Below, one piece after another: positions 7,983 through 16,974 of a stretch of DNA of 64,000 bases. This stretch comes from an uncultured Collinsella sp. (GTDB taxonomy: Bacteria; Actinomycetota; Coriobacteriia; Coriobacteriales; Coriobacteriaceae), in the NCBI GenBank assembly GCA_900544135.1, contig UQTU01000012.1, positions 3,472 to 67,471 of the forward strand, in the 5' to 3' direction. Both the position numbers and the translations under genes were made by a program. The notes below the pieces were generated by a model that did not search any database, had not been told where the DNA came from, and saw nothing but the letters and a program-made list of their open reading frames with translations. Position 1 is the first letter of the stretch. Every line of letters begins with the position of its first letter.

Positions 7983-9320
7983 CTATGACCGGTCGCCTCC
8001 AAACAGATCGGGGCGAGTGGCCAGATAGGCGTCAAGGGCCTCGAGCGCACGGTCCGCATAGGCCTGGTAGCGGTCGCGCTTGCTGCGGCGCTTACCATCC
8101 TCGAGTGGCGGCACCAGGCCAAAGTTGACATGCATGGGCTGATAGCCCACGGTGGCAGGATCGGTCGCATAGCCCACGAGCGCACCCAGGGCGCCCACGC
8201 GGGGCAACTCGACGGAATCGGCGCCGATAGCCTCTGCATAGGTGTTGAGCGCCGCGAGCAGACCGGTCGCCACGGCTTCCATGTACCCCTCGGTGCCGGT
8301 GATCTGACCGGCCAGGCGCACGCCGGTACCGGGCACGGCAAAGGTGCCATCGAGCACGTGCGGGGCGTCGACAAAGGTATTGCGGTGCATGACACCGTAG
8401 CGGAAGAACTCAGCGTTCTCCAGGCCCGGCACCATATGGAAGACGCGCTTCTGCTCGCCAAAGGTCAGGTTGGTCTGGAAGCCCACCAGGTTATAGGCGG
8501 TCTTCTCCTTGTTCTCGGCACGCAGCTGAATCGCCGCCCAAGGGCGACGTCCGGTACGCGGGTCGGTGAGGCCGACGGGCTTCATGGCGCCAAAGCGAAT
8601 GGCGTCCTTGCCGGTGCGCGCAACCTCCTCGGCAGGCTGGCAGGCCTGGAACAGATCGCCGCCCTCAAAGTCTTTGAGCACCACGCGGTCGGCCGTGGTA
8701 AGCGCCTCGATAAAGGCCTCGTACTCCTCCTTATTGAGCGGAGCGTTGAGATAGTCGCCGCCCCCCTGCTCCTCGTAGCGCGACTGCGAGAACAGCACGT
8801 CCATATCGAGCGTGGAGGCATCGACGATCGGCGCCGCCGCATCAAAGAATGCCAGGGCATCGCCACCGACGAGCTTCATAACCTCTTCACTCAGCGCCGG
8901 TGAACACAGCGGGCCCGCGGCAATGACCACGTGACCCTCGGGAATCTGCGTGACCTCGCCGTGCACGACCTCGATATTGGGACGAGCGGCAACCTCGGCC
9001 TCGACAAGCTCGGAAAACTTGACGCGGTCGACCGCCAGGGCACCGCCGGCGGGAACAGCCGCGCAATGGGCGCAATCGAGCAGGACTGAACCCATGCGCT
9101 CAAGCTCGGCCTTCAGCAAACCAGCCGCGGAATCCGGACGGGTCGACTTAAACGAATTGGAGCAGACGAGCTCTGCCAGGTGATCGGTATGGTGAGCCGG
9201 GGAGCTCACCTGGGGGCGCATCTCGCACAGCTTTACGGCAAAACCGCGATCTGCCAGCTGGATCGCGCACTCCGAACCCGCCAGACCGCCACCGATAACT
9301 GTCACCTGATCGAACTGCAT
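7983..9320 (-). CDS. trmFO: tRNA (uracil-54-C5)-methyltransferase, folate-dependent TrmFO
   Basis: FAD enzyme that makes ribothymidine at position 54 of tRNA from methylenetetrahydrofolate. It has 445 residues from the ATG at 9320 (AAAGGTG 7 bases upstream). The N-terminal dinucleotide fold VTVIGGGLAGSECAIQLA and KLCEMRP are diagnostic, as are ELVCSNSFKS and GLLKAEL. The GFQTNLTFGEQKRVFHMVPGLENAEF and GQITGTEGYMEA blocks match the family. It sits between dprA and xerC, a neighbourhood shared with many Gram-positive bacteria. Confidence 0.96.
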   Translation of the reverse strand: MQFDQVTVIGGGLAGSECAIQLADRGFAVKLCEMRPQVSSPAHHTDHLAELVCSNSFKSTRPDSAAGLLKAELERMGSVLLDCAHCAAVPAGGALAVDRVKFSELVEAEVAARPNIEVVHGEVTQIPEGHVVIAAGPLCSPALSEEVMKLVGGDALAFFDAAAPIVDASTLDMDVLFSQSRYEEQGGGDYLNAPLNKEEYEAFIEALTTADRVVLKDFEGGDLFQACQPAEEVARTGKDAIRFGAMKPVGLTDPRTGRRPWAAIQLRAENKEKTAYNLVGFQTNLTFGEQKRVFHMVPGLENAEFFRYGVMHRNTFVDAPHVLDGTFAVPGTGVRLAGQITGTEGYMEAVATGLLAALNTYAEAIGADSVELPRVGALGALVGYATDPATVGYQPMHVNFGLVPPLEDGKRRSKRDRYQAYADRALEALDAYLATRPDLFGGDRS

Positions 9321-9334
9321 CTGCAAACACCTTT

Positions 9335-10270
9335 CTAATTGACACGTTTTCCATTGTGACCGAAGGGTGTCTGGGCGTGAAGGGCAAACTTGGAGGGCGC
9401 ATACCTTCCATCCATCATGCGCTCGATAAGACCCTCGAGTTCAAGCGAACCCAAGAGTTTGAGTACGCCGACAGCATCGAGCGAGACGAGCGCCGCGATG
9501 TCGTCGACCTTGAGCGGAGAGGCGATGAGCGCATGCATCACGGTCTGCTGCGTTGGATCCAGGTCGGCAATGCCGGGAGCATCGGGGCGCGAGTAGCGCA
9601 GGGTTCCGTAGATGCGTGAGATAGCCATCTCGATAGATTCCTCGTCGATGATGCAGCAGGCACCGTTCGAAATGAGGTAATTCGTGCCACGCGACTCGGG
9701 CGATAGGATCGACCCCGGCACGGCAAGAAGTTCGCGCCCCAAATCCATAGCAGCCTCGGCTGTGGAAAACGTCCCAGAAGGCATACCCGCCTCGGATACA
9801 AAGAGGGCTTGCGACAGGGCCGCGATCACGCGATTGCGGCGCGGAAAGGCGAACTTGCGCGGACCCATGCCCCACGGAGAGATCGACACGACCGCGCCAC
9901 CCGTATCGAGCGTGCGAGTAATAAGCCCCGCGCTCGAACGCGGGTAGACCACGTCGGCGCCCGTCCCCAGCACCACGACGTGTTTGCCGCCGGCGTTGAC
10001 CGCAGCCCAACCCGAGGCCTGGTCACAACCGACCGCGCCGCCCGAAACTACCGTCACTCCCGCCTCGACCGCCACCTTTGCCGCAAGCTCTGCCACGGCA
10101 AGACCATACGGCGAGGCCTTACGCGCGCCGATGATGGAGAGCGCGGGCGTCGAAAGCACCTCGGGGTTGCCACACACATAGAGCGTCTGGGGTACATCAG
10201 AAAGCTCCAAAACGGTCTCGGGATACAATGCATCACCTGGATGCAGCTCAAAGGTCCCCTCGGCCATCAT
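9335..10270 (-). CDS. dprA: DNA-processing protein DprA
   Basis: Rossmann-fold protein that loads RecA onto single-stranded DNA taken up during transformation. It has 311 residues. SIIGARKASPYG, VSGGAVGCDQAS, VVVLGTGADVVYP and PRRNRVIAALSQALFVSEA are the family motifs. GCDQAS replaces the more usual GID(G/A)xAH. A C-terminal winged helix (about 235-290) follows. The start overlaps the comM stop (ATGA type). Its pairing with comM suggests DNA-uptake or recombination functions, but no other competence genes are in the window. Confidence 0.93.
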   Translation of the reverse strand: MMAEGTFELHPGDALYPETVLELSDVPQTLYVCGNPEVLSTPALSIIGARKASPYGLAVAELAAKVAVEAGVTVVSGGAVGCDQASGWAAVNAGGKHVVVLGTGADVVYPRSSAGLITRTLDTGGAVVSISPWGMGPRKFAFPRRNRVIAALSQALFVSEAGMPSGTFSTAEAAMDLGRELLAVPGSILSPESRGTNYLISNGACCIIDEESIEMAISRIYGTLRYSRPDAPGIADLDPTQQTVMHALIASPLKVDDIAALVSLDAVGVLKLLGSLELEGLIERMMDGRYAPSKFALHAQTPFGHNGKRVN

Positions 10271-11790
10271 TGGTCCCTCCTCCCCTGGTACATCGCCGCC
10301 TCGAGCACGTGGTCCTGCGTCACTTGCTCGCTCTCGGCGACGTCAGCGATTGTACGCGCGATACGCACCAGGCGCACGATGCCACGCCCTGTGAGATGCG
10401 TGCGTTTGGATAGGCCGAGTACGCATTTCTCGGCAGCATCATCGAGCTCGAAGGTCGAAACGACGCCGTCAATGGACCGCGTCTCGTCATCCTCGGCCTC
10501 GGCATCCGCATCGTCCATACGGGACTCGCGCCAGGCGCGAAAGGCGCGACCGCGCACAACGTAGTCACGTAACTCGGCCGACGACATACCCTCCGCTCCC
10601 TCGATAATCACTTGGGGGTCGGGACGGGTCACATCGATCATCATGTCGATACGGTCAGCCAAAGGACCGCGCAGTTTAGACCGATAGCGCTCGACCATCG
10701 CCGCCGAGCAGCGACACGGCACCTCGCGATCGCCCAAAAAGCCGCAGGGGCAGGGATTGCTCGCAGCCAGCAGCTGAAAGCGCGACGGGAAGGTAAAAGC
10801 CCCGTCGACGCGTACGATCCTGACGTAGCCGCGCTCGATGGGCTGACGCAGCGTCTGCAGCACGCCAGTGGGAAACTCGGCAAGCTCGTCCAAAAAGAGC
10901 ACGCCGCCATGGGCAAGGCTGATCTCACCCGGGTGCACCGGGCGCCCGCCGCCGATAAGGCCTGCGGTCGAAATACTGTGGTGGGGACTGCGGAAGGGGC
11001 GGTGCCCCGCCAACAAGCCATCAATGTTCTCACCCAAAACCGAATGGATGCACAGTGCCTCCTGCTGATCCTCAACGGAAAGCTCGGGCAGGATGCCGGT
11101 CATACGGCGTGCGAGCATCGTCTTGCCCGATCCCGGAGACCCGATCATGAGCAAGCCGAGTTCTCCTGCCGCCGCAAGCGCCATGCCGCGTTTAGCGACT
11201 TCCTGCCCCAGCACGTCGGCATAGTCGAGCTCAGGCTCAAAGGTCGCCTCGACGCCCTCGGAATCCAAGTAGTGCCGCGCGGCATCGCCCATACCATGAG
11301 CAAGCTGAGACAAATGATCGATGAATCCGCAATCCACGCCCGCGAGTGGCACATGCTGGTCTGACCTGCCGGCGATAAAAGACAGCCCCATGTCGCGAGC
11401 CAGCAGCTGAAACGCCACCTCGCCCTTGACGGGAAGCACCGTACCGTCCAAGCCGAGCTCGCCGGCGATAAGACAGCGATCGAGGTTGTCACGGGGAATC
11501 TGCCCATCGGCCGCCAGAACCGCGATGGCGATGGGCAGATCAAAGCCGCTACCGGTCTTGCGAATATCGCCGGGCGCCAGATTGACCGTAATGCCCGAGC
11601 GCGGGATCTCGAACCCGGCGGAGCGCATCGCACAGCGAATACGACCACGTGACTCCATCACCTCCATACTCGGGATGCCGAGCATCTGAATGCCCGGAAC
11701 ACCACCGGCAAGCGAGACCTCGACCGTGACGTGAATCGCCTCGACGCCACGGATGCAGGCCGCGTGAACGGCAAACGTCTCGAACGCCAT
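10267..11790 (-). CDS. comM: YifB/ComM family Mg-chelatase-like AAA+ ATPase
   Basis: Hexameric AAA+ protein; in naturally competent bacteria ComM promotes branch migration during integration of incoming DNA. It has 507 residues from the ATG at 11790, which overlaps the yraN stop as ATGA. The N-terminal Lon-like fold contains GLPSMEV-type (here GIPSMEVMES) and VNLAPGDIRKTGSGFDLPIA. Walker A is GSPGSGKTMLARR, followed by FRSPHHSIS, the Walker B-like GGVLFLDELAEF, and CPCGFLGD with Cys pairs. The C-terminal chelatase-type segment is intact. Confidence 0.94.
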   Translation of the reverse strand: MAFETFAVHAACIRGVEAIHVTVEVSLAGGVPGIQMLGIPSMEVMESRGRIRCAMRSAGFEIPRSGITVNLAPGDIRKTGSGFDLPIAIAVLAADGQIPRDNLDRCLIAGELGLDGTVLPVKGEVAFQLLARDMGLSFIAGRSDQHVPLAGVDCGFIDHLSQLAHGMGDAARHYLDSEGVEATFEPELDYADVLGQEVAKRGMALAAAGELGLLMIGSPGSGKTMLARRMTGILPELSVEDQQEALCIHSVLGENIDGLLAGHRPFRSPHHSISTAGLIGGGRPVHPGEISLAHGGVLFLDELAEFPTGVLQTLRQPIERGYVRIVRVDGAFTFPSRFQLLAASNPCPCGFLGDREVPCRCSAAMVERYRSKLRGPLADRIDMMIDVTRPDPQVIIEGAEGMSSAELRDYVVRGRAFRAWRESRMDDADAEAEDDETRSIDGVVSTFELDDAAEKCVLGLSKRTHLTGRGIVRLVRIARTIADVAESEQVTQDHVLEAAMYQGRRDQ

Positions 11791-12275
11791 CACGACACCT
11801 GCCAATCGAACGCGTTGTACTGATGCTCGATCTCAGCGATATGCCCGCCACGAATGGTGACACCCACGGCATCGAAGCGAATCGCCTTGAGCGGATAATG
11901 CTCCATGAGATAGCAACTTGCGATGCGGCGGTAGCGGCGTTGCTTTTGGGCGTCCACGGCCTCCTCGGGAAAGACCCGCGTGCTGCAATTCAGTGCAACG
12001 CGTCTGGTCTTGACCTCGGCCATCACCACGACATCGTCGAGCTCATCGAGCAGCACCAGATCGGCCTCGCCCTCGGTGCAACGATAACCCTGCTCCAGCA
12101 AGGTGTAGCCGCGCTCGTTAAAGTAGTCGATGGTGATCAGCTCGCCCAGCATGCCCAGCTCGCGGGGACTGAGTCCCTTGATAAACTCGGGCGTCATCGC
12201 CCCGCAGTCGAGCTCGCCGTTTTCCCAACGCTCCTTGAGCTGCTGCGTCTTGCTCTTTTTGCTTGCGGCACTCAT
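11790..12275 (-). CDS. YraN family endonuclease-like protein
   Basis: UPF0102/YraN proteins have a Holliday-junction-resolvase-like PD-(D/E)xK fold; their role is not settled. The 161 residues begin at the ATG at 12275 with AAAGGAG upstream. The core motifs are LGMLGELITIDYFNERGYTLLEQGYR, GEADLVLLDE and MAEVKTRR, giving the E...D...ExK catalytic arrangement. About 45 extra N-terminal residues (Ser/Lys-rich, then TPEFIKGLS) precede the core. It sits between rnhB and comM, as in many bacteria. Confidence 0.9.
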   Translation of the reverse strand: MSAASKKSKTQQLKERWENGELDCGAMTPEFIKGLSPRELGMLGELITIDYFNERGYTLLEQGYRCTEGEADLVLLDELDDVVVMAEVKTRRVALNCSTRVFPEEAVDAQKQRRYRRIASCYLMEHYPLKAIRFDAVGVTIRGGHIAEIEHQYNAFDWQVS

Positions 12276-12373
12276 GGGGTCTCCTTTCCCGCACGCTGCA
12301 TTGCCCCGATGATGAGGGCACCTTTCATGCGGGTAAGTACCGGAAGCAAACCAAAAGCTGACCAAATGCCGTC

Positions 12374-12415
12374 AAAAAACGGGCCGTACGCAGCAATGGT
12401 GTTGCATACGGCCCG
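12374..12415 (-). terminator. Intrinsic terminator after rnhB
   Basis: On the minus strand CGGGCCGTATGCA pairs with TGCGTACGGCCCG across a short loop and is followed by TTTTTT. It lies 50 bases after the rnhB stop. Confidence 0.88.
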
Positions 12416-12464
12416 CTACCAGCAGGTTTATAGAACCTTTAAGGTCCCCATCTCCACAATTGGC

Positions 12465-13253
12465 CTAGAAAAGGCGCTCAGTCTGCAGAAAGTTTCCGCA
12501 AAAGCTCACGCGGTGCAGCGGACAAAGTCCATGTTTGCGAATGGCCTCGATATGCTCGGGGCTCGCATAGCCCTTCGACTCGGCCAAATGGTACTCGGGG
12601 TACTCGGCGTCGTACTCGACCATCATCTCGTCACGCGTGACCTTTGCCATGATGGACGCCGCGGCGATGCAGGCGATCTTGGCATCGCCCTTCACCACAT
12701 CGCGCTCGTTAGGAACGGCGCCCAAGGGGTTGCCATCCATGAGGACGCAGTCGGGTTCAAGTCCCGTATCGGCCACGGCGCCCGCGACGGCAGCGCGGAT
12801 GGCGCGGGCCATGCCCATCTCATCGATATCCTTAGGCGCGATATGGCAAAAGCCGATGGCAGTCGCCACCTCGGCAATCTTCACTGAGAGCAACTCGCGG
12901 CGCGCCGGCGTGAGCTTTTTGGAATCGTTGATGCCCCAGACGCGCGGCTCCATAGGAAGGCAGACGGCGCATACCGTCAAAGGACCGGCCACCGATCCGC
13001 GACCCACCTCGTCGACACCAACGACCACCCCATTGCCGCCAAGCTCATGCATAAGCTCGTACATGTCATTGACGCGCTCGCGCTCGGCAAGTTCCTTGGC
13101 ATGGCGCTTAAGAGCACGCTCGCAAGCCTTGATCACCTGCTGGCGCGGGTCCTCGCGATAATGCTCCACGAGGGCGGGGATCTCCTCAAACGTTGCGCTC
13201 GCCAGCTCTCCGGCAACCTGCGATGCCGAAACCGAGCTCGTCATATTGGCCAT
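12465..13253 (-). CDS. rnhB: Ribonuclease HII
   Basis: Cuts the RNA strand of RNA-DNA hybrids, including single ribonucleotides in DNA. It has 262 residues from the ATG at 13253 (AAGGAGG 7 bases upstream). The catalytic core has GVDEVGRGSVAGPL, NDSKKLTPARRE, ALMDG-type LMDGNPLG and AKVTRDEMM, followed by HRVSF. An N-terminal helical extension of about 75 residues precedes the core, as in Bacillus-type enzymes. It is directly downstream of rplS but separated from it by a terminator whose T-run ends about 20 bases before its ribosome site. Confidence 0.95.
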   Translation of the reverse strand: MANMTSSVSASQVAGELASATFEEIPALVEHYREDPRQQVIKACERALKRHAKELAERERVNDMYELMHELGGNGVVVGVDEVGRGSVAGPLTVCAVCLPMEPRVWGINDSKKLTPARRELLSVKIAEVATAIGFCHIAPKDIDEMGMARAIRAAVAGAVADTGLEPDCVLMDGNPLGAVPNERDVVKGDAKIACIAAASIMAKVTRDEMMVEYDAEYPEYHLAESKGYASPEHIEAIRKHGLCPLHRVSFCGNFLQTERLF

Positions 13254-13282
13254 ACCAGGCCCTCCTTGCATGCAAATCAGAT

Positions 13283-13312
13283 AAAAAGAAGGGCCACCCG
13301 AAGGTGACCCTT
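13283..13312 (-). terminator. Intrinsic terminator after rplS, just before rnhB
   Basis: On the minus strand AAGGGTCACC, a TTCG loop and GGTGGCCCTT are followed by CTTTTTAT. The loop is of the stable UUCG type. The rnhB ribosome site follows within about 20 bases, so rnhB expression probably depends on read-through. Confidence 0.92.
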
Positions 13313-13346
13313 GTGTCCAAACGAGTGGACAGACGCTGCGATCTTC

Positions 13347-13688
13347 TTAGCGCTTCTCGGGGATGCGAGCAGCCTTGCCCACCTTGTCGCGGAGGTAGTA
13401 CAGCTTGGCGCGACGGACGCGACCATGACGAACGACCTCGAGCTTGGCGATCTTGGGGCTGTGAAGCGGGAAGGTACGCTCAACACCGACACCGAAGGAC
13501 ATCTTGCGGACGGTGAAGGTCTCGCGGGCACCGGCGCCGGCCATGCGGATGACGTCGCCCTGGAAGACCTGAATGCGCTCGCGGTCGCCTTCCTTAATGC
13601 GGTAGTGAACCTTGACGTTGTCGGCGACGCGAACCTGAGGAATGTCCTCGCGGATCTGCTGACGCTCGATTGCGCGGATGTAATCCAT
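13347..13688 (-). CDS. rplS: 50S ribosomal protein L19
   Basis: Large-subunit protein at the 30S-50S interface. The 113 residues from the ATG at 13688 (AGGA 7 bases upstream) contain [44 protein letters not shown] and [10 protein letters not shown], all diagnostic. It has its own promoter and terminator and is not next to trmD here; the rpsP-rimM-trmD operon is 9 kb away. Confidence 0.97.
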   Translation of the reverse strand: MDYIRAIERQQIREDIPQVRVADNVKVHYRIKEGDRERIQVFQGDVIRMAGAGARETFTVRKMSFGVGVERTFPLHSPKIAKLEVVRHGRVRRAKLYYLRDKVGKAARIPEKR

Positions 13689-13757
13689 GTGCAATTCCTT
13701 ACTCTTCTAGAGGTGCCGTACCACCTTGGCCGGCACGTAGTTGAACAAACGTATTCG

Positions 13758-13785
13758 AGTATACACGCGCGGGTTTCTGCTGCAA
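13758..13785 (-). promoter_or_regulatory. Promoter of rplS
   Basis: On the minus strand, -35 TTGCAG, 16-base spacer, -10 TATACT. It lies about 70 bases upstream of the rplS start. Confidence 0.65.
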
Positions 13786-13831
13786 GAACATTTTTTCACG
13801 CAGACAAAAAGACAAAACCCGCACATGATAA

Positions 13832-13859
13832 CCGCCCGTCTCACGAATGAGACGGGCGG
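13832..13859 (-). terminator. Hairpin terminator after ppdK
   Basis: A perfect 12-bp GC-rich stem (CCGCCCGTCTCA with its complement) around a 4-base loop lies 39 bases after the ppdK stop. The T-run on the minus strand is poor (TTATCATG), so termination may be partial or need Rho. Confidence 0.65.
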
Positions 13860-13897
13860 CATGAAGGGGGCTACGCTAGGCGTCTAAACCCAAAACG

Positions 13898-16648
13898 TTA
13901 GGCGGAACGCTTGGCCTCGAGCTTGGCCTGAGCGGCAGCCAGGCGCGCGAGGGGCACGCGATAGGGCGAGCAGGACACGTAGTCCACGTCGGCCACGTTA
14001 AACAGGCCCTTGATGGACTTGGGGTCGCCGCCGTGCTCGCCGCACACGCCAAAGTGCATGTCGGGATTGGTGGCGCGGCCCTTCTCGACGGCCAAGCGCA
14101 CGAGCTCCAGCACCGCCGCGTCGATGGTCTCGAAGGGGTTGTCTTTCAGGATCTTTTTATGCATGTACAGCGGGATGAACTTGGCCTCGGCGTCATCGCG
14201 CGAGAAGCCAAAGGTCGTCTGGGTGAGGTCGTTGGTGCCAAAGCAGAAGAAGTCGGCATGATGGGCGATCTCGTCAGCGACCATGCAGGCACGCGGCAGC
14301 TCGAGCATCGTGCCCACGGGAATATTGAGCTCGACGCCTTCCTCGGCGGAAACCTCGGCGATCACGCGCTCGATAACCTCGCGGGTCTGGACATGCTCGG
14401 CCGTGATGGAAACGAGCGGAACCATGATCTCGGGGCGCGGGTCGACGCCCTCCTTGATAAGGCGGGCAGCGGCCGTGGCGACGGCGCGAACCTGCATGAG
14501 CGGCAGATCGCCAAAGACGACGGACAGGCGCACGCCGCGCAAGCCCAGCATGGGGTTGGACTCGACCATGCCGTCAATGCGACGCAGGCGGGCGCGCAGG
14601 GCAGTGAGCTCCTCCTCGGGAGCGCCAGCGGCTTCCTTCTTGGTGATGGCGACCTCGAGCTCGCGAGGATTATCCAGGAACTCATGAAGCGGCGGATCGA
14701 GCAGGCGGACGACCACATCGCGACCGGACATGGTCTTGAACATCGCCAGGAAGTCCTCGGTCTGAACCTTGAGCAAGTCGGCCAGGGCCTGCTGCTTCAC
14801 GGCCTCATCGTCAGACAGGATAAAGCTCTGGATGATGTTCTTGCGATCGCCCAGGAACATGTGCTCGGTGCGGCACAGACCGATGGCCTCGGCGCCAAAC
14901 TCGAGCGCGAGCTCGGCATCCTCGGGGTTGTCGGCGTTGACGCGCACGTGGTTGGCGTGACCGTCGGTCTCGTCCAAACGGATCTCATCGGCCCAAGACA
15001 GGATGGTGTCCAGGTCGCCGGTGAGCTCTGCAGAGACCAGGTCGACCGCGCCGTCGACGACGATACCCTGGGTGCCGTCGATGGAGATGACATCGCCCTC
15101 GCGCAGCACGCGGTCGCTGCCCTCGATGCGCACGACCTTCTCTGCCGCGTCAATGTGGAAGCGCTCAACGCCGCAAACGCAGGGCGTACCCATGCCGCGG
15201 GCGATAACGGCGGCATGGCTCGTCTTGCCACCGTGGCTGGTCAGGATGCCCTCGGCGGCGACCATGCCCTTCAGGTCGTCGGGGTTGGTCTCCCAGCGGA
15301 CCAGAATGACCTTGTGGCCCTCGGCGGAACGCGCGACGGCGTCATCACTCGAGAACACGACCTCGCCCACGGCGGCACCAGGGCTGGCGTTAAGGCCGCT
15401 GGCCAGGGCCTCGTACTTCTTGGAGGCGTCGAACTGCGGGTGCAGGAGCTGGTCGAGCTGCGCGGGATCGATGCGGCTCACAGCCTCCTCGCGGGTGATG
15501 AGGCCCTCCTCGACCATTTCGATAGCAATGCGCAGGGCGGCAGTGGCGGTGCGCTTGCCCACGCGGGTCTGGAGCATCCAGAGCTTGTCCTGCTCGATGG
15601 TAAACTCGATATCGCACATATCGCGGTAATGATCCTCGAGCGTCAGGAACACGCGCTCGAGCTCCTCGCCTGCGGACTCGAGGCCCGAGGTGGTCTTGAG
15701 GTCGGCGATGGGCTCGGTGTTGCGGATGCCGGCGACGACGTCCTCGCCCTGGGCATTCACCAAAAAGTCGCCATAGAACTCCTTGGTGCCGTCGGCCGGG
15801 TTGCGCGTAAAGGCGACGCCGGTCGCAGAGGTCTCGCCCTTGTTGCCAAAGGCCATGGCCTGGACGTTGACGGCGGTGCCGAGCTCGTCGGAAATGCCGT
15901 GCTGCTTGCGGTAGATGCAGGCGCGCTCGTTCATCCAGCTGCCAAAGACGGCCTGGATGGCAAGGCGCAGCTGGAGCTCCGGATCGTGCGGGAAAACGGG
16001 CTTACCGTCGGCGACCTCGAGCTCGGGATACAGGGTCGCCTCGACGTTCTCGGAGAAGATGCCCTTAAAGGTCTCGACGAGCTCCTGCAGGTCCTCGGCC
16101 GAAAGCTCGGAATCGACACGAACGCCGGCGACCAGGCGGGCCTGGGTCAGGGCGTTCTCGAATAGGTCGGCGTCGACGCCCATGACGACGTTGGAGAACA
16201 TCTGGATAAAGCGACGGTAGCTGTCCCAGGCAAAGCGCGGGTTTTGCGTCTGGGCGATAAGGCCCTGGACGGAATCGTCGTTGAGGCCCAGGTTGAGGAC
16301 CGTGTCCATCATGCCGGGCATGGAGAACGGAGCGCCCGAGCGAACCGACACGAGCAGCGGATCGGAGGCATCGCCGAGTTTCTTGCCGCAACGGGCCTCG
16401 AGGTCCGCCTCGGCGGCAACGATCTCATCGAGTGCGCCTTCGGACCAGACGTTGCCGGCACCGGAGTACTCGACACAGGTCTGGCAGGTAATGGTAAAGC
16501 CACCGGGAACCGGCAGACCGATGCGGCTCATCTCGGCAAGGTTTGCGCCTTTGCCGCCAAGCACGAAGTTCATGGATTTGTCGCCCTCAGTGACACAGGT
16601 GCCCTGGGCGTCGGTTCCAAAACGGTAAACCCTCTTGCAATCGCTCAC
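13898..16648 (-). CDS. ppdK: Pyruvate, phosphate dikinase
   Basis: Interconverts pyruvate, ATP and phosphate with PEP, AMP and pyrophosphate; in anaerobes it links glycolysis and gluconeogenesis. The 916 residues have the N-terminal ATP-grasp domain (FVLGGKGANLAEM, PVPGGFTIT, SGAPFSMPGMMDTVLNLG), then the phosphohistidine domain with GGKTSHAAVIARGMG (His about 480) and the C-terminal PEP/pyruvate barrel (GLCRTEHMF, GTNDLTQTTFGFSRDD, CGEHGGD). The GTG start at 16648 has GGGGAAG upstream. Its regulatory kinase/phosphorylase gene is the next upstream unit on the same strand. Phased repeats lie upstream of a -10-like box. Confidence 0.97.
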   Translation of the reverse strand: MSDCKRVYRFGTDAQGTCVTEGDKSMNFVLGGKGANLAEMSRIGLPVPGGFTITCQTCVEYSGAGNVWSEGALDEIVAAEADLEARCGKKLGDASDPLLVSVRSGAPFSMPGMMDTVLNLGLNDDSVQGLIAQTQNPRFAWDSYRRFIQMFSNVVMGVDADLFENALTQARLVAGVRVDSELSAEDLQELVETFKGIFSENVEATLYPELEVADGKPVFPHDPELQLRLAIQAVFGSWMNERACIYRKQHGISDELGTAVNVQAMAFGNKGETSATGVAFTRNPADGTKEFYGDFLVNAQGEDVVAGIRNTEPIADLKTTSGLESAGEELERVFLTLEDHYRDMCDIEFTIEQDKLWMLQTRVGKRTATAALRIAIEMVEEGLITREEAVSRIDPAQLDQLLHPQFDASKKYEALASGLNASPGAAVGEVVFSSDDAVARSAEGHKVILVRWETNPDDLKGMVAAEGILTSHGGKTSHAAVIARGMGTPCVCGVERFHIDAAEKVVRIEGSDRVLREGDVISIDGTQGIVVDGAVDLVSAELTGDLDTILSWADEIRLDETDGHANHVRVNADNPEDAELALEFGAEAIGLCRTEHMFLGDRKNIIQSFILSDDEAVKQQALADLLKVQTEDFLAMFKTMSGRDVVVRLLDPPLHEFLDNPRELEVAITKKEAAGAPEEELTALRARLRRIDGMVESNPMLGLRGVRLSVVFGDLPLMQVRAVATAAARLIKEGVDPRPEIMVPLVSITAEHVQTREVIERVIAEVSAEEGVELNIPVGTMLELPRACMVADEIAHHADFFCFGTNDLTQTTFGFSRDDAEAKFIPLYMHKKILKDNPFETIDAAVLELVRLAVEKGRATNPDMHFGVCGEHGGDPKSIKGLFNVADVDYVSCSPYRVPLARLAAAQAKLEAKRSA

Positions 16649-16723
16649 GATACTTCCCCTTCCATGCGCTTACGCGCACGACCGTGGTAACGAATCGACC
16701 CGCCGGATGCGGGCCGTGAGGGA

Positions 16724-16808
16724 ACTATACGGCGGGTTTTGGACAGGCTTGAGCAGAGGGTGCGCGGTTTGGTAAACGTGCTAAAACCGGCGGTAAACGG
16801 TAGGTAAA
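16724..16808 (-). promoter_or_regulatory. Putative ppdK promoter with three phased GGTAAA repeats
   Basis: A -10-like TATAGT (16724-16729, minus strand) lacks a good -35 box. Upstream of it GGTAAA (plus-strand reading) recurs at 16771, 16792 and 16803, spaced 21 and 11 bases, so all three face the same side of the helix. Two of the three extend to GGTAAACG. The arrangement suggests activator binding at a promoter with a weak -35 box. The regulator is unknown. Confidence 0.4.
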
Positions 16809-16918
16809 GGTGGCTACCTTATGAAGATACCACTACAAGGAAAGTGCAGGTCGGATGCGATGTTTTTGCTAAATCGCTTTACCATTTATCAGCATTATTT
16901 CCAAGTATTCTCTTTGGT

Positions 16919-16949
16919 TAGCTAAAAGAGCCCCGTCCCAAATTAGCTA
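16919..16949 (-). repeat. 31-bp repeat, copy A
   Basis: On the minus strand it reads TAGCTAATTTGGGACGGGGC followed by TCTTTTAGCTA; the ends TAGCT and AGCTA are inverted. It differs from copy B (24967-24997) at two positions. A shorter relative, GTCCCAAGTGAGCTAC, is at 16963-16978 and begins in the stop codon of the PPDK regulator. Confidence 0.75.
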
Positions 16950-16974
16950 CCCAAACAACCTTGTCCCAAGTGAG

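Larger units (their letters stand above)
16649..16974. other. Gene-free stretch upstream of ppdK
   Basis: These 326 bases contain no convincing gene. On the minus strand they hold the ppdK leader, a -10-like TATAGT, three phased TTTACC (GGTAAA) repeats, and near the PPDK regulator stop two copies of a GTCCCAA-containing repeat. AT content is higher in 16840-16930 than in the flanking genes. Confidence 0.7.

Noticed and set aside
14033..16165. A 710-codon open frame antisense to ppdK
   Set aside because: Same composition artefact; low-complexity His/Leu/Gly-rich translation with no domain.
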